A DNA stretch of 64,000 nt from Chrysiogenes arsenatis DSM 11915 (GTDB lineage: Bacteria; Chrysiogenota; Chrysiogenetes; Chrysiogenales; Chrysiogenaceae). Position numbers and translations under genes: made by a program. A model generated the notes under the pieces. That model was not told where the DNA came from and searched no databases. It was given only the letters and a program-made list of their open reading frames with translations. The stretch covers positions 124,731 to 188,730 of the forward strand of contig NZ_AWNK01000001.1 in NCBI RefSeq assembly GCF_000469585.1. The letters run 5' to 3'. Of this stretch, positions 46,261 to 53,731 are shown in pieces (the stretch's first letter is position 1; each line of letters begins with the position of its first letter).

Positions 46261-47370
46261 ATGTACTCTGACGTTTTCAAAACGATCAATCAGGGCGAGT
46301 TGCTCCATTGGATCGAGAACAGCACGGCGGCTGACGTACAGCGGGCGCTCGGCAAAGAAAAACTCGACGTGCGCGACTTTATCGCGCTGATCTCGCCATC
46401 CGCCGATGAATTTCTGCCAAAAATTGCGGAAAAAGCACGCCAACTGACAGTACAACGCTTTGGACGCACTATCCTGATGTACGCGCCGCTCTATGTCAGC
46501 AATTACTGCACGAACGCGTGCGTCTACTGCGGCTTCAACCATGGCAACGATGTTGGACGTGTCTGCCTGACCTTTGACGAGGTAGAGCAAGAAGCCGCTG
46601 CGATTGCCGCCGAAGGATTTCGCCATCTCCTGCTGGTTTCCGGTGAAGATGAGCGGTACTGCGATACCCCATATCTGGCGGCAGTAGCCAAACAACTCAA
46701 GCCGCGCTTTAGCTCGATTGGCGTTGAGGTACAACCGCTAAGCACAGAAGACTACAGCACACTTGTAGAGAACGGTGTTGATGCGTTAACAATTTACCAA
46801 GAAACCTACGAGCAGAATCTCTACAAACACGTCCATCCGGGTGGCAAGAAAAGTCGCTTTGCGTGGCGACTCGATACGCCGGATCGCGGTGCTCAGGCTG
46901 GAATGCGTAAAATCGGCATCGGTGTATTGCTGGGGTTAGGCAATTTCCGTCTCGATGCGGCCAACGTCGCACTGCATGCGCAATACCTGATGAAAAACTA
47001 CTGGCGCACGCAAGTGTCAGTATCATTTCCACGACTACGTGAAGCCGCTGGAGGCTATCAACCCAATGATCCGGTTTCGGATAAAGACCTCTTTAAAATC
47101 ATCTGTGCCTTTCGTCTCTTTACGGTCGATGCTGTGCTGGTGCTTTCGACCCGTGAATCGGCAAAATTCCGCGACCTCGTGTTCCCATATGGGGTAACGC
47201 AAATGTCAGCCGGATCGCGTACCAATCCCGGTGGCTACACCAACGCCGAGAGCATTGCGGAAGTGCAGTTCCATATCGAAGACGACCGCACACCGGACGA
47301 AGTGGCAAAAACCCTTGCTAAACATGGGTACGAAGCAGTCTGGAAAGATTGGGATAAGCTGCTGGCGTAA
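46261..47370 (+). CDS. thiH: 2-iminoacetate synthase (tyrosine lyase, radical SAM)
   Basis: A 369-residue radical SAM enzyme that splits tyrosine to give dehydroglycine for ThiG. The cluster motif CTNACVYC (CxxxCxxC) is near residue 82 after YAPLYVSNY. It uses SAM and works without oxygen, in contrast to the ThiO oxidase of aerobes, which supports an anaerobic or low-oxygen life style. It is the last gene of the riboswitch-controlled operon and ends 10 bp from the convergent regulator gene. Confidence 0.95.
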   Translation: MYSDVFKTINQGELLHWIENSTAADVQRALGKEKLDVRDFIALISPSADEFLPKIAEKARQLTVQRFGRTILMYAPLYVSNYCTNACVYCGFNHGNDVGRVCLTFDEVEQEAAAIAAEGFRHLLLVSGEDERYCDTPYLAAVAKQLKPRFSSIGVEVQPLSTEDYSTLVENGVDALTIYQETYEQNLYKHVHPGGKKSRFAWRLDTPDRGAQAGMRKIGIGVLLGLGNFRLDAANVALHAQYLMKNYWRTQVSVSFPRLREAAGGYQPNDPVSDKDLFKIICAFRLFTVDAVLVLSTRESAKFRDLVFPYGVTQMSAGSRTNPGGYTNAESIAEVQFHIEDDRTPDEVAKTLAKHGYEAVWKDWDKLLA

Positions 47371-47380
47371 GTAGCGTCGG

Positions 47381-48880
47381 CTAAAATTTACGCACGCTCA
47401 TTTGATATTTCGCAATCCGATACCGCAATTGCCGCACAGTGATGCCCAACACTCGTGCGGCTTCGGTTTGGATGCCACGAGCGCGCTGAAGCGCCTGCTC
47501 AATTTTTTCTCTTTCGTAAGCGACGTCATCGTCAGGATGGTGAACTTCTGTTTCAGGCATAACCGCTACCAGTGAGGCGAATTCGCCCCGCAATGGTCGC
47601 ACAAAATGGAAGCGTGCCCATCCGTCTTGTTGTTCAAGGTAAGCGCGATGAACCGCGTTCTGCAGTTCACGGACATTGCCGTACCATGGCTGGTTTCGTA
47701 AGAGTGCAAAGTCATGCGGTCGAATTTTAACCACGTTGTTTGGACTCTGCTCTTGGTTGAGTTGATTCATAAAATGTTGCGCCAGAAGTGATATGTCTTC
47801 ACCCCGGTCACGCAGTGGTGGCAACGCAATGTTTACGACGTTAATGCGATAGTAAAGATCCTCACGGAATATTCGCTTACTGACCGCTTCGGCAAGATTA
47901 ATATTGGTCGCGCATAAAATTCGCACATCTACTTTAATGGTTTCGTTGCTGCCAACCCGTTCAAATTCCCCTTCTTGCAGAACGCGTAAAAGTTTGCTTT
48001 GAAATTCTGGTGACACTTCCCCAATTTCATCCAAAAACAGTGTGCCGCCGTTGGCTTTTTCAAAACGGCCAATGCGGCGCGAAACAGCGCCGGTAAAAGC
48101 TCCTTTTTCATGCCCGAAGAGTTCGCTTTCTATAACGGTATGGGAAAGCGCGGCACAGTTTACCGCCACAAATTGGCAAGAGGAACGGATAGAAAGGTCG
48201 TGGATAGCGCGAGCAATCAACTCTTTGCCGGTGCCAGATTCGCCGGTAATAAGGACGCTTGCCCGACTAGCGGCAATACGCCGCACAAGATCGGCGACTT
48301 CACGCATAGGGGTCGACTGCCCGATAATGCCATCAAGGGCGTTGGTCGCGTTGCCCCGCTCATTACTTTCATCCCACGTCAGTCGATACCCATAATTACT
48401 CAGTGGAAAAAAAAGCATTTTTGTAAAAAGTCGCATCACCTCTATCGCTCGACCAAAGTCTGGCGTTGCAGGAAGATAGCAGGTCAGGAAAGCAGCGGGA
48501 AGGCTGCGGGTCGGTTCTTCTACCGCAAGCATGACAAAATGGGCACTCGTATCCGACACGCGAGCAAACTCGGTAAAAGGGTTTCCAGAAGCTGCAAGGT
48601 CGTCAGGCGACAAAATGACGACACCAGAGACATTGAGACTCGAAAGGAGTGGCCATTCATTTATTTGTTGTGAAATGTCACTCTTTTGGTCAGGCGCAAT
48701 TTCTGGAGATACTTCCAAGGTAAAGTGTCCGGTAACCATATCCTTGAGGAAAAGCGATGGGTAGCGCGCACCATAGTTTTCGCTGAGGAGCCGTAACACA
48801 GTATTGACGCTCATTTTTATGTTGCGGGATGAATGGATCAAAGAGAGAGCCGTTTTTAAGAAACGCATTTCCGTATTCAA
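47381..48880 (-). CDS. NifA-like sigma54-dependent activator (GAF-AAA-Fis)
   Basis: A 499-residue bacterial enhancer-binding protein. An N-terminal GAF domain (about 1-170) is followed by the AAA domain with GESGTGKELIA (Walker A), ESELFGHEKGAFTGA (sigma54 contact loop intact), GTLFLDEIGEV (Walker B) and the arginine-finger region, then a Fis-type helix-turn-helix (EAARVLGITVRQLRYRI). TTG 48880 is chosen because AAGGAG lies six bases upstream, though the frame extends to 48904. It diverges from the amt gene, whose promoter is sigma54-type, so it very probably activates it. GAF domains of NifA relatives sense nitrogen or redox signals. Confidence 0.88.
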   Translation of the reverse strand: MNTEMRFLKTALSLIHSSRNIKMSVNTVLRLLSENYGARYPSLFLKDMVTGHFTLEVSPEIAPDQKSDISQQINEWPLLSSLNVSGVVILSPDDLAASGNPFTEFARVSDTSAHFVMLAVEEPTRSLPAAFLTCYLPATPDFGRAIEVMRLFTKMLFFPLSNYGYRLTWDESNERGNATNALDGIIGQSTPMREVADLVRRIAASRASVLITGESGTGKELIARAIHDLSIRSSCQFVAVNCAALSHTVIESELFGHEKGAFTGAVSRRIGRFEKANGGTLFLDEIGEVSPEFQSKLLRVLQEGEFERVGSNETIKVDVRILCATNINLAEAVSKRIFREDLYYRINVVNIALPPLRDRGEDISLLAQHFMNQLNQEQSPNNVVKIRPHDFALLRNQPWYGNVRELQNAVHRAYLEQQDGWARFHFVRPLRGEFASLVAVMPETEVHHPDDDVAYEREKIEQALQRARGIQTEAARVLGITVRQLRYRIAKYQMSVRKF

Positions 48881-48905
48881 GATGTTCTCCTTAACATGGA
48901 GCAAT

Positions 48906-49018
48906 TGTCAGTATTGTCATTCGCAGATGGTATCTTTAGCGTGTATTCGCCTATCTCGCAAGTGGTTTATAGCACAACAGGGCCAAATGGCAGAAATGTC
49001 ATTATTGTCGTATTTGTC
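48906..49018. promoter_or_regulatory. TGTC boxes with 9-bp period between regulator and amt
   Basis: TGTC occurs at 48906 and 48915 (both in TTGTCA), and at 48997, 49006 and 49015 (TGTCA, TTGTC, TTGTCA). Within each cluster the spacing is exactly 9 bp. The right cluster ends about 55 bp upstream of the -24 element of the amt promoter, a usual place for an enhancer-binding protein; the left cluster lies just before the regulator's own start. They are candidate binding sites of the Fis-type activator, by inference from position. Confidence 0.5.
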
Positions 49019-49074
49019 ACCGGCTATTTCCGTTCACTTCACAGTAAACAACTATATAAAAACTAGTTACACCA

Positions 49075-49092
49075 TTGGCATTCCGGTTGCTA
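49075..49092 (+). promoter_or_regulatory. sigma54 (-24/-12) promoter of amt
   Basis: TTGGCA at 49075-49080 and TTGCTA at 49087-49092 keep the invariant GG-N10-GC spacing (GG 49077-49078, GC 49089-49090). The match to TGGCAC-N5-TTGC is close. Transcription would start near 49102, giving a leader of about 29 bases with GGAGG at 49120-49124. Confidence 0.88.
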
Positions 49093-49130
49093 TAGAGAGT
49101 ATCGTTCAAAAACATTATCGGAGGTGTACG

Positions 49131-50369
49131 ATGGAAGAGGTTCTAGCAGGTGCGGATGTGCAATACATCCTGAGTTCTTTCCTCATGGTCTTTGCCGGAA
49201 TTTTGGTTATGTTCATGGCAGCCGGATTTGCCATGTTGGAATCGGGGCTTACGCGCAGTAAGAACACCGCGACTATTTTAACCAAAAACGTGTTGATTTT
49301 CTCTATCGCATCCGTGCTCTATTATATTCTTGGGTATAATTTGATGTACGGCGACGGCAATGCTCTCTTCGGCACAGGCTTTGCCCTAAGTGGTATTAGC
49401 TACGATACGCATTCCGTTTATGCAGACTTCTTTTTCCAAGTGGTATTCGTAGCAACAGCAGCTTCGGTTGTATCCGGTTCGGTTGCTGAGCGGATGAAGC
49501 TTTGGCCCTTCCTGTTCTTTACGGCAGTGCTGACGATGATCATTTATCCTATTCAAGGGCACTGGACATGGGGTGGATCGCTCACTGAAGAAGGGATGAT
49601 TTTGGAAGGATTTTCTGACTTTGCGGGTTCAACGATTGTTCACTCGGTTGGCGGCTGGGCAGCATTGGCTGGCGTTCTCTTGCTGGGTGCTCGCAAAGGA
49701 AAATATGGCGAAAACGGGAAAGCTCGCGCTATTCCAGGTTCAAACATTCCCATGGCAACTCTGGGGACATTTATTCTCTGGTTTGGTTGGTTCGGCTTTA
49801 ACGGTGGTTCGCAGCTCGCCATGGGGACGATTGAAGATATCGATGCTATTGGTCTTGTCGTTGCGTCAACCAACACGGCAGCAGCAGCAGGCGCCATCAC
49901 TGCGGCTATCCTTACCGGACTTATGTACAAGAAAGTTGATATAACAATGGTGCTGAACGGAGCGTTGGGTGGCCTTGTCGGGATCACCGCTGGCCCAGAT
50001 GTCTCTCCGGCTATTGCCATCATTGTCGGTATTGTCGCTGCCATACTCATCATTATCGCCGTTCCTCTTTTCGATAAATTGCGCATAGACGATCCCGTTG
50101 GTGCTTTGTCCGTACACCTCGTCAATGGCATCTGGGGAACGCTAGCCGTCGGGATATTTAACGCTGATGTTTCGCTCTTTGCACAGATTAAGGGTATTGT
50201 CCTGATTGGCGCCTTCGTCTTCATCACTTCTCTCATCGTCTGGGGAATTCTCAAGATGGTTGTGGGTCTGCGCGTTGATGAAGATGTCGAAGTTGAAGGG
50301 CTTGACCTTGCAGAATGCGGACTGGAAGCGTATCCCGAATTCGGTAAAGGGGCTCGGAAATTGTTTTAG
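49131..50369 (+). CDS. amt: Ammonium transporter (Amt family)
   Basis: A 412-residue membrane protein with about eleven helices and the Amt signature: AGFAMLESGLTRSKN, the conserved Asp in FAGSTIVHSVGGWAALAG, and the pore histidines in VHSVGG and SVHLVNGIWG. It brings in ammonium when nitrogen is short. ATG 49131 lies six bases after GGAGG; the frame is open further upstream, but that part covers the promoter. No glnK is next to it. Expression depends on sigma54 and probably on the divergent GAF-AAA-Fis regulator. Confidence 0.95.
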   Translation: MEEVLAGADVQYILSSFLMVFAGILVMFMAAGFAMLESGLTRSKNTATILTKNVLIFSIASVLYYILGYNLMYGDGNALFGTGFALSGISYDTHSVYADFFFQVVFVATAASVVSGSVAERMKLWPFLFFTAVLTMIIYPIQGHWTWGGSLTEEGMILEGFSDFAGSTIVHSVGGWAALAGVLLLGARKGKYGENGKARAIPGSNIPMATLGTFILWFGWFGFNGGSQLAMGTIEDIDAIGLVVASTNTAAAAGAITAAILTGLMYKKVDITMVLNGALGGLVGITAGPDVSPAIAIIVGIVAAILIIIAVPLFDKLRIDDPVGALSVHLVNGIWGTLAVGIFNADVSLFAQIKGIVLIGAFVFITSLIVWGILKMVVGLRVDEDVEVEGLDLAECGLEAYPEFGKGARKLF

Positions 50370-50392
50370 TCGATAGAAGTTTTTATCGACTG

Positions 50393-50422
50393 CCGGAGCG
50401 CTTCGTGTGCTCCGGTTTTTTT
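50393..50422 (+). terminator. Intrinsic terminator of amt
   Basis: CCGGAGC (50393-50399) and GCTCCGG (50409-50415) form a 7-bp perfect stem around nine bases and are followed by seven T, 24 bases after the amt stop. Confidence 0.92.
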
Positions 50423-50427
50423 GCGCC

Positions 50428-50454
50428 AAAAAAAATGCCACCCCGAAAGGTGGC
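50428..50454 (-). terminator. Intrinsic terminator of the small secreted protein gene
   Basis: On the minus strand GCCACC and GGTGGC form a 6-bp stem around TTTCGG, followed by A and eight T. It lies about 75 bases after the stop of the gene at 50528-50887. Confidence 0.88.
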
Positions 50455-50520
50455 AAAAGAAAGAAGGAGGGATGCTATATAAGAAAGAAGAAGGAGGAGG
50501 AAAGAGAAGAAAACTCAAGA
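50455..50520. repeat. Polypurine tract (A/G-rich)
   Basis: Some 65 bases consist almost only of A and G on the + strand (runs such as AAGAAAGAAGGAGGG and GAAGAAGGAGGAGG), broken by a short CTATAT. It lies inside the 3' untranslated part of the minus-strand gene, where it would be polypyrimidine RNA. No coding meaning was found. Confidence 0.6.
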
Positions 50521-50527
50521 AAAACCG

Positions 50528-50887
50528 TTAGCTTCTTGGTAAAAACGGCCCACGCACGGTGCCCCATGGATTCACATGAAGAACAAAGTTATTTCCACTG
50601 GCATCGGTTACATCGGCAGTAAACATAGCGCCCCGAGGTGTTGCGTATGATTGAACAGCTCCCACGGTGTACCCTTTCAGGTTTGCATTCACATACTCGT
50701 CTATTGCCGTACGCGCATCAGCATCACTCAGCTCTGGTGCTTGCTGCTGAGCCGCATTCGGCCCACCTTGTGGGCAACCACATCCACCTGCACCATAACC
50801 GCCATTCCCTTTTCCGGGATACGCGAGTGCGATTGTTGAGAGTGCGGTAAAAGCAACAAGGCTTGTGAGAAGTACTTTTTTCATCAT
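50528..50887 (-). CDS. Small secreted Gly/Cys-containing protein, unknown
   Basis: A 119-residue protein with a clean signal peptide (MMKKVLLTS ... ALAYP, cleaved near residue 23). The mature start is rich in Gly, Cys, Pro and Gln (GYGAGGCGCPQGGP), with a C-x-C pair that could bind metal or be oxidised. The rest, from about residue 52 (LSDADARTAIDEYVNANLKGYTVG ... FVLHVNPWGTVRG), resembles the helix-strand shape of small PepSY-like periplasmic proteins. I do not recognise the family. AGAGGTGA precedes ATG 50887. A terminator follows, and a sigma54-like site precedes it. Confidence 0.78.
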   Translation of the reverse strand: MMKKVLLTSLVAFTALSTIALAYPGKGNGGYGAGGCGCPQGGPNAAQQQAPELSDADARTAIDEYVNANLKGYTVGAVQSYATPRGAMFTADVTDASGNNFVLHVNPWGTVRGPFLPRS

Positions 50888-50945
50888 AAGTCACCTCTGG
50901 GTGGTATTGAGCATTCACTGCATGTTTGCTCTTGACCTCCTATAA

Positions 50946-50961
50946 AGCACACAGCATGCCA
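50946..50961 (-). promoter_or_regulatory. Candidate sigma54 promoter of the small secreted protein
   Basis: On the minus strand TGGCATGCTGTGTGCT matches TGGCAC-N5-TTGCW at most positions and keeps GG-N10-GC. Transcription would start about 49 bases before ATG 50887. The mismatches are T for C in the -24 box and G for the first T in the -12 box. The same regulator that serves amt might act here; no TGTC array was seen nearby. Confidence 0.5.
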
Positions 50962-51144
50962 AAGATATATATTCCTTATATACATAGACTTAGAGCGAAA
51001 TAATATGCGCTGTGCAGTGTAATCACTTATTACACGTGAGTAATATATGCACAGAATTGCCTCATCACCTCTCATCCCAATACTGTTTCTTTTGGGTAAT
51101 TTCTGATAAAAACTGCCTAACATGTAGAGCAAGGGGGTATTCCT

Positions 51145-52566
51145 ATGGCAAAAAAACTGTTCATCAATGGACACTGGCAGGAAACATCGGAAACAATAAC
51201 AGTACGCAGCCCATATGACGGAAAAGTGGTAGGTGAAATGTATGCTGCCACACCACTTGTCGTAGCGGATGCCATCAATGCAGCGTGGGATGCGCGAAAA
51301 GCCATGGCAAGATTAACGGCGGCGGAACGTGGCGCAATACTGGATCGTCTCTCTGCGCTTCTCGTGCTTCACCGCGAAGAGATTGCGGCTACCATTACTG
51401 CCGAAGCGGGGAAAGGGATTGCCTTTTCCCGTGGCGAAGTTGACCGCAGTGCAGAGACGTTCAAGTTTGCGGCGGACGAAGCGCGTCGTTTGTGCGGCGA
51501 GCTCATACCGTATGACGCTGCTGTCTCCGGTAAGAATCGCTTTGGCTACTATAAGCGGTACCCAATAGGGGTGATTGCAGCCATTACACCGTTTAATTTC
51601 CCGCTTAATCTTGTCGCGCACAAAGTTGGGCCGGCGATTGCAGCGGGATGCCCCATCCTCCTGAAACCTGCTTCTTCAACACCACTCACCTCACACCGTC
51701 TTGTTGAGCTTCTACTCGAAGCCGGCCTTCCGGCGTGTGGCATTCAATTATTAGTTGGCTCTGGTCGCGTGGTAGGGAATGCGCTGGTGGAATCGGATAA
51801 AGTCCATATGGTTACATTTACCGGCTCTCCAGCCGTCGGTTTGGAGATTCGCGCGAAAGCTGGGATTAAAAAGGTGACGCTGGAGCTTGGATCAAACTCA
51901 GCGGCGATTATTCATGAGGACGCAGATGTGACGCAGGCCCTTCCGCGTTGTGTGATTGGCGCATTTGCGAATTCTGGGCAAGTGTGCATCAGCATTCAGC
52001 GCATTTACATTCACCGCAGTCGCTATCAGGAGTTCCGCGATGCTTTTATTGCCGCAGTGCAGGCCGCACAAGTGGGCAACCCAGCGGATGAAAAAACATT
52101 GGTGGGGCCGATGATCAATGCTAGCGAAGTTGAGCGCGTCGCGGGGTGGATCGATGATGCCGTGCGGCAAGGGGCAACACTCTTGTGTGGCGGAAAACGG
52201 AGCGGTACGATGCTTGAACCTACGGTACTCGAAAATACCACCGAAGCTATGGATATCGTCAGCGAAGAGGCATTTGCCCCAGTCGTGTCACTCATGGCAT
52301 ACGATACGTTGGACGAAGTTATTGAACGGGTGAACAACTCGCAATTCGGGCTTCAAGCCGGTATTTTTACGCGTGACATCAAAACCGCTTTTTATGCGAT
52401 CGATCACCTCGAAGTTGGCGGGGTCATGGTAGGCGATATGCCAACCTTCCGCGTCGATCAGATGCCGTATGGTGGCGTGAAGCTCAGTGGCACCGGTCGC
52501 GAAGGGGCACGATATAGTGTCGAAGAGATGACAGAATTAAAAACCGTGATGTTTAATTTAAACTGA
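51145..52566 (+). CDS. NAD(P)-dependent aldehyde dehydrogenase
   Basis: A 473-residue class-3-type ALDH. The catalytic Cys is in NSGQVCISIQR (about 278), the general-base Glu in LELGSNSAAI (about 244), the cofactor loop in TFTGSPAVG (about 220), and AAITPFNFPLNLVAHKVGPA lies near 150. It resembles lactaldehyde, succinate-semialdehyde and sulfolactaldehyde dehydrogenases; substrate cannot be told. It stands alone with a long hairpin after it. Confidence 0.9.
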   Translation: MAKKLFINGHWQETSETITVRSPYDGKVVGEMYAATPLVVADAINAAWDARKAMARLTAAERGAILDRLSALLVLHREEIAATITAEAGKGIAFSRGEVDRSAETFKFAADEARRLCGELIPYDAAVSGKNRFGYYKRYPIGVIAAITPFNFPLNLVAHKVGPAIAAGCPILLKPASSTPLTSHRLVELLLEAGLPACGIQLLVGSGRVVGNALVESDKVHMVTFTGSPAVGLEIRAKAGIKKVTLELGSNSAAIIHEDADVTQALPRCVIGAFANSGQVCISIQRIYIHRSRYQEFRDAFIAAVQAAQVGNPADEKTLVGPMINASEVERVAGWIDDAVRQGATLLCGGKRSGTMLEPTVLENTTEAMDIVSEEAFAPVVSLMAYDTLDEVIERVNNSQFGLQAGIFTRDIKTAFYAIDHLEVGGVMVGDMPTFRVDQMPYGGVKLSGTGREGARYSVEEMTELKTVMFNLN

Positions 52567-52575
52567 AAACAACAC

Positions 52576-52615
52576 TGGGTGCAGGCGATAAAAGGAACTC
52601 CACCGCCTGCACCCA
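52576..52615. terminator. Long perfect hairpin between convergent genes
   Basis: TGGGTGCAGGCG (52576-52587) and CGCCTGCACCCA (52604-52615) pair over 12 bp around a 16-base loop, between the stops of the aldehyde dehydrogenase and the quinone oxidoreductase. No T run follows on either side, so it may act as a transcript 3'-end stabiliser or a bidirectional terminator of another kind. Confidence 0.55.
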
Positions 52616-52633
52616 ATCTCATTCCGCGAAATA

Positions 52634-53623
52634 TTACTGCGCTATTTTCAAAACAATTTTCCCAAAGTGGGCATCCTCATCCATAGTACGGTGCGCGTCA
52701 ACAATCTGTTCGATCGGGAATGTCGCATGAATCAGCGGCACAATGGTGCGATCCGCGAATTTCGGCAACGCGCGACGGGTGAATTCGGCGACGATTTCCC
52801 CTTTTTCTTTCACGGGGCGTGAGCGAAGCACAGAACCGATAATCTGCTGACGCTTTACCATCATCAGAGCCAGATTTAACTCTGCCTTAATGCCACTGGT
52901 CACACCAATAATGACGAGTTTCCCTTTGTAGCCAAGTGAGTTCATGTTCGGTGCAAGATATTTTGCCCCAATATGATCAAGAATAAGATCGACGCCCGCT
53001 TTATTGGTATATTCTTTAATAATACCGGTGAAGTCAGGATTTTCCTTGTAGTTAATCACAAGGTCGACGCCCAGTTCTTGTACGCGATCTATTTTTTCCG
53101 GCGAAGCGGTGACGATGATTTTGCAGTTTGGTGCCAAGGCGCGGACAAGTTGGATGCCAGCGGTATTGACACCGCCGCCGCCGCCATGAATGATGATGGT
53201 TTGTCCATCTTCGAGTTCGCCAATCATGAAGATATTCAGAAACGCCGTAATGTAGGATTCGCACACACACGCGGCTTCTTCAAAACTCATGCTGCTTGGA
53301 ATCGGCATGAGGTGATTCGCATACGCGACGGCATATTCCGCATATCCGCCACCACCGACCAGTGTCATCACGCGGTCGCCCACCTTCCAGTTCGTCACGC
53401 CATCGCCAAGTGCTTCTACGGTGCCAGCCACTTCCAATCCCAAAATTTCCGAATCACCTTTGGGTGGCGGATAATTCCCTTCGCGCTGCACAATGTCAGG
53501 ACGGTTAATCGAAGATGCTACCACTTTAACCAACACCTGCCCTGCCGCGGGAACAGGTTTTTCTGCTTCGCCGACACGAAGGACGTCTAGGCCACCAAAG
53601 CCTGAGAGTAAAACTGCTTTCAT
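52634..53623 (-). CDS. NAD(P)H:quinone oxidoreductase (zeta-crystallin/PIG3-like MDR)
   Basis: A 329-residue medium-chain dehydrogenase/reductase without the structural zinc cysteines. The N-terminus MKAVLLSGFGGLDVLRVGE, the segment INRPDIVQREGNYPPPKG, the NADPH loop IIHGGGGGVNTAGIQL and VDLILDHIGAKYL place it near PIG3/QOR quinone reductases. GGAGG eight bases before ATG 53623 fixes the start; the frame extends to 53716 without a ribosome site. It probably detoxifies quinones or enones. Confidence 0.88.
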   Translation of the reverse strand: MKAVLLSGFGGLDVLRVGEAEKPVPAAGQVLVKVVASSINRPDIVQREGNYPPPKGDSEILGLEVAGTVEALGDGVTNWKVGDRVMTLVGGGGYAEYAVAYANHLMPIPSSMSFEEAACVCESYITAFLNIFMIGELEDGQTIIIHGGGGGVNTAGIQLVRALAPNCKIIVTASPEKIDRVQELGVDLVINYKENPDFTGIIKEYTNKAGVDLILDHIGAKYLAPNMNSLGYKGKLVIIGVTSGIKAELNLALMMVKRQQIIGSVLRSRPVKEKGEIVAEFTRRALPKFADRTIVPLIHATFPIEQIVDAHRTMDEDAHFGKIVLKIAQ

Positions 53624-53731
53624 CGAATAAACCTCCGAAAATGTACTATCTGATAATGAAACTCTGTTCTGAACTATACCAACCATAGCGCGTAAAAGTC
53701 TACGGCACTTTTGCAAGAAAAAAGGAGAATG

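Noticed and set aside
48804-49130. N-terminal extension of the ammonium transporter
   Set aside because: The frame is open, but it covers the sigma54 promoter and the TGTC boxes and adds residues not typical of Amt; ATG 49131 has a strong ribosome site.
50407-50622. 71-residue Lys/Glu-rich frame on the + strand
   Set aside because: It arises from the polypurine tract and covers a terminator of the opposite strand.
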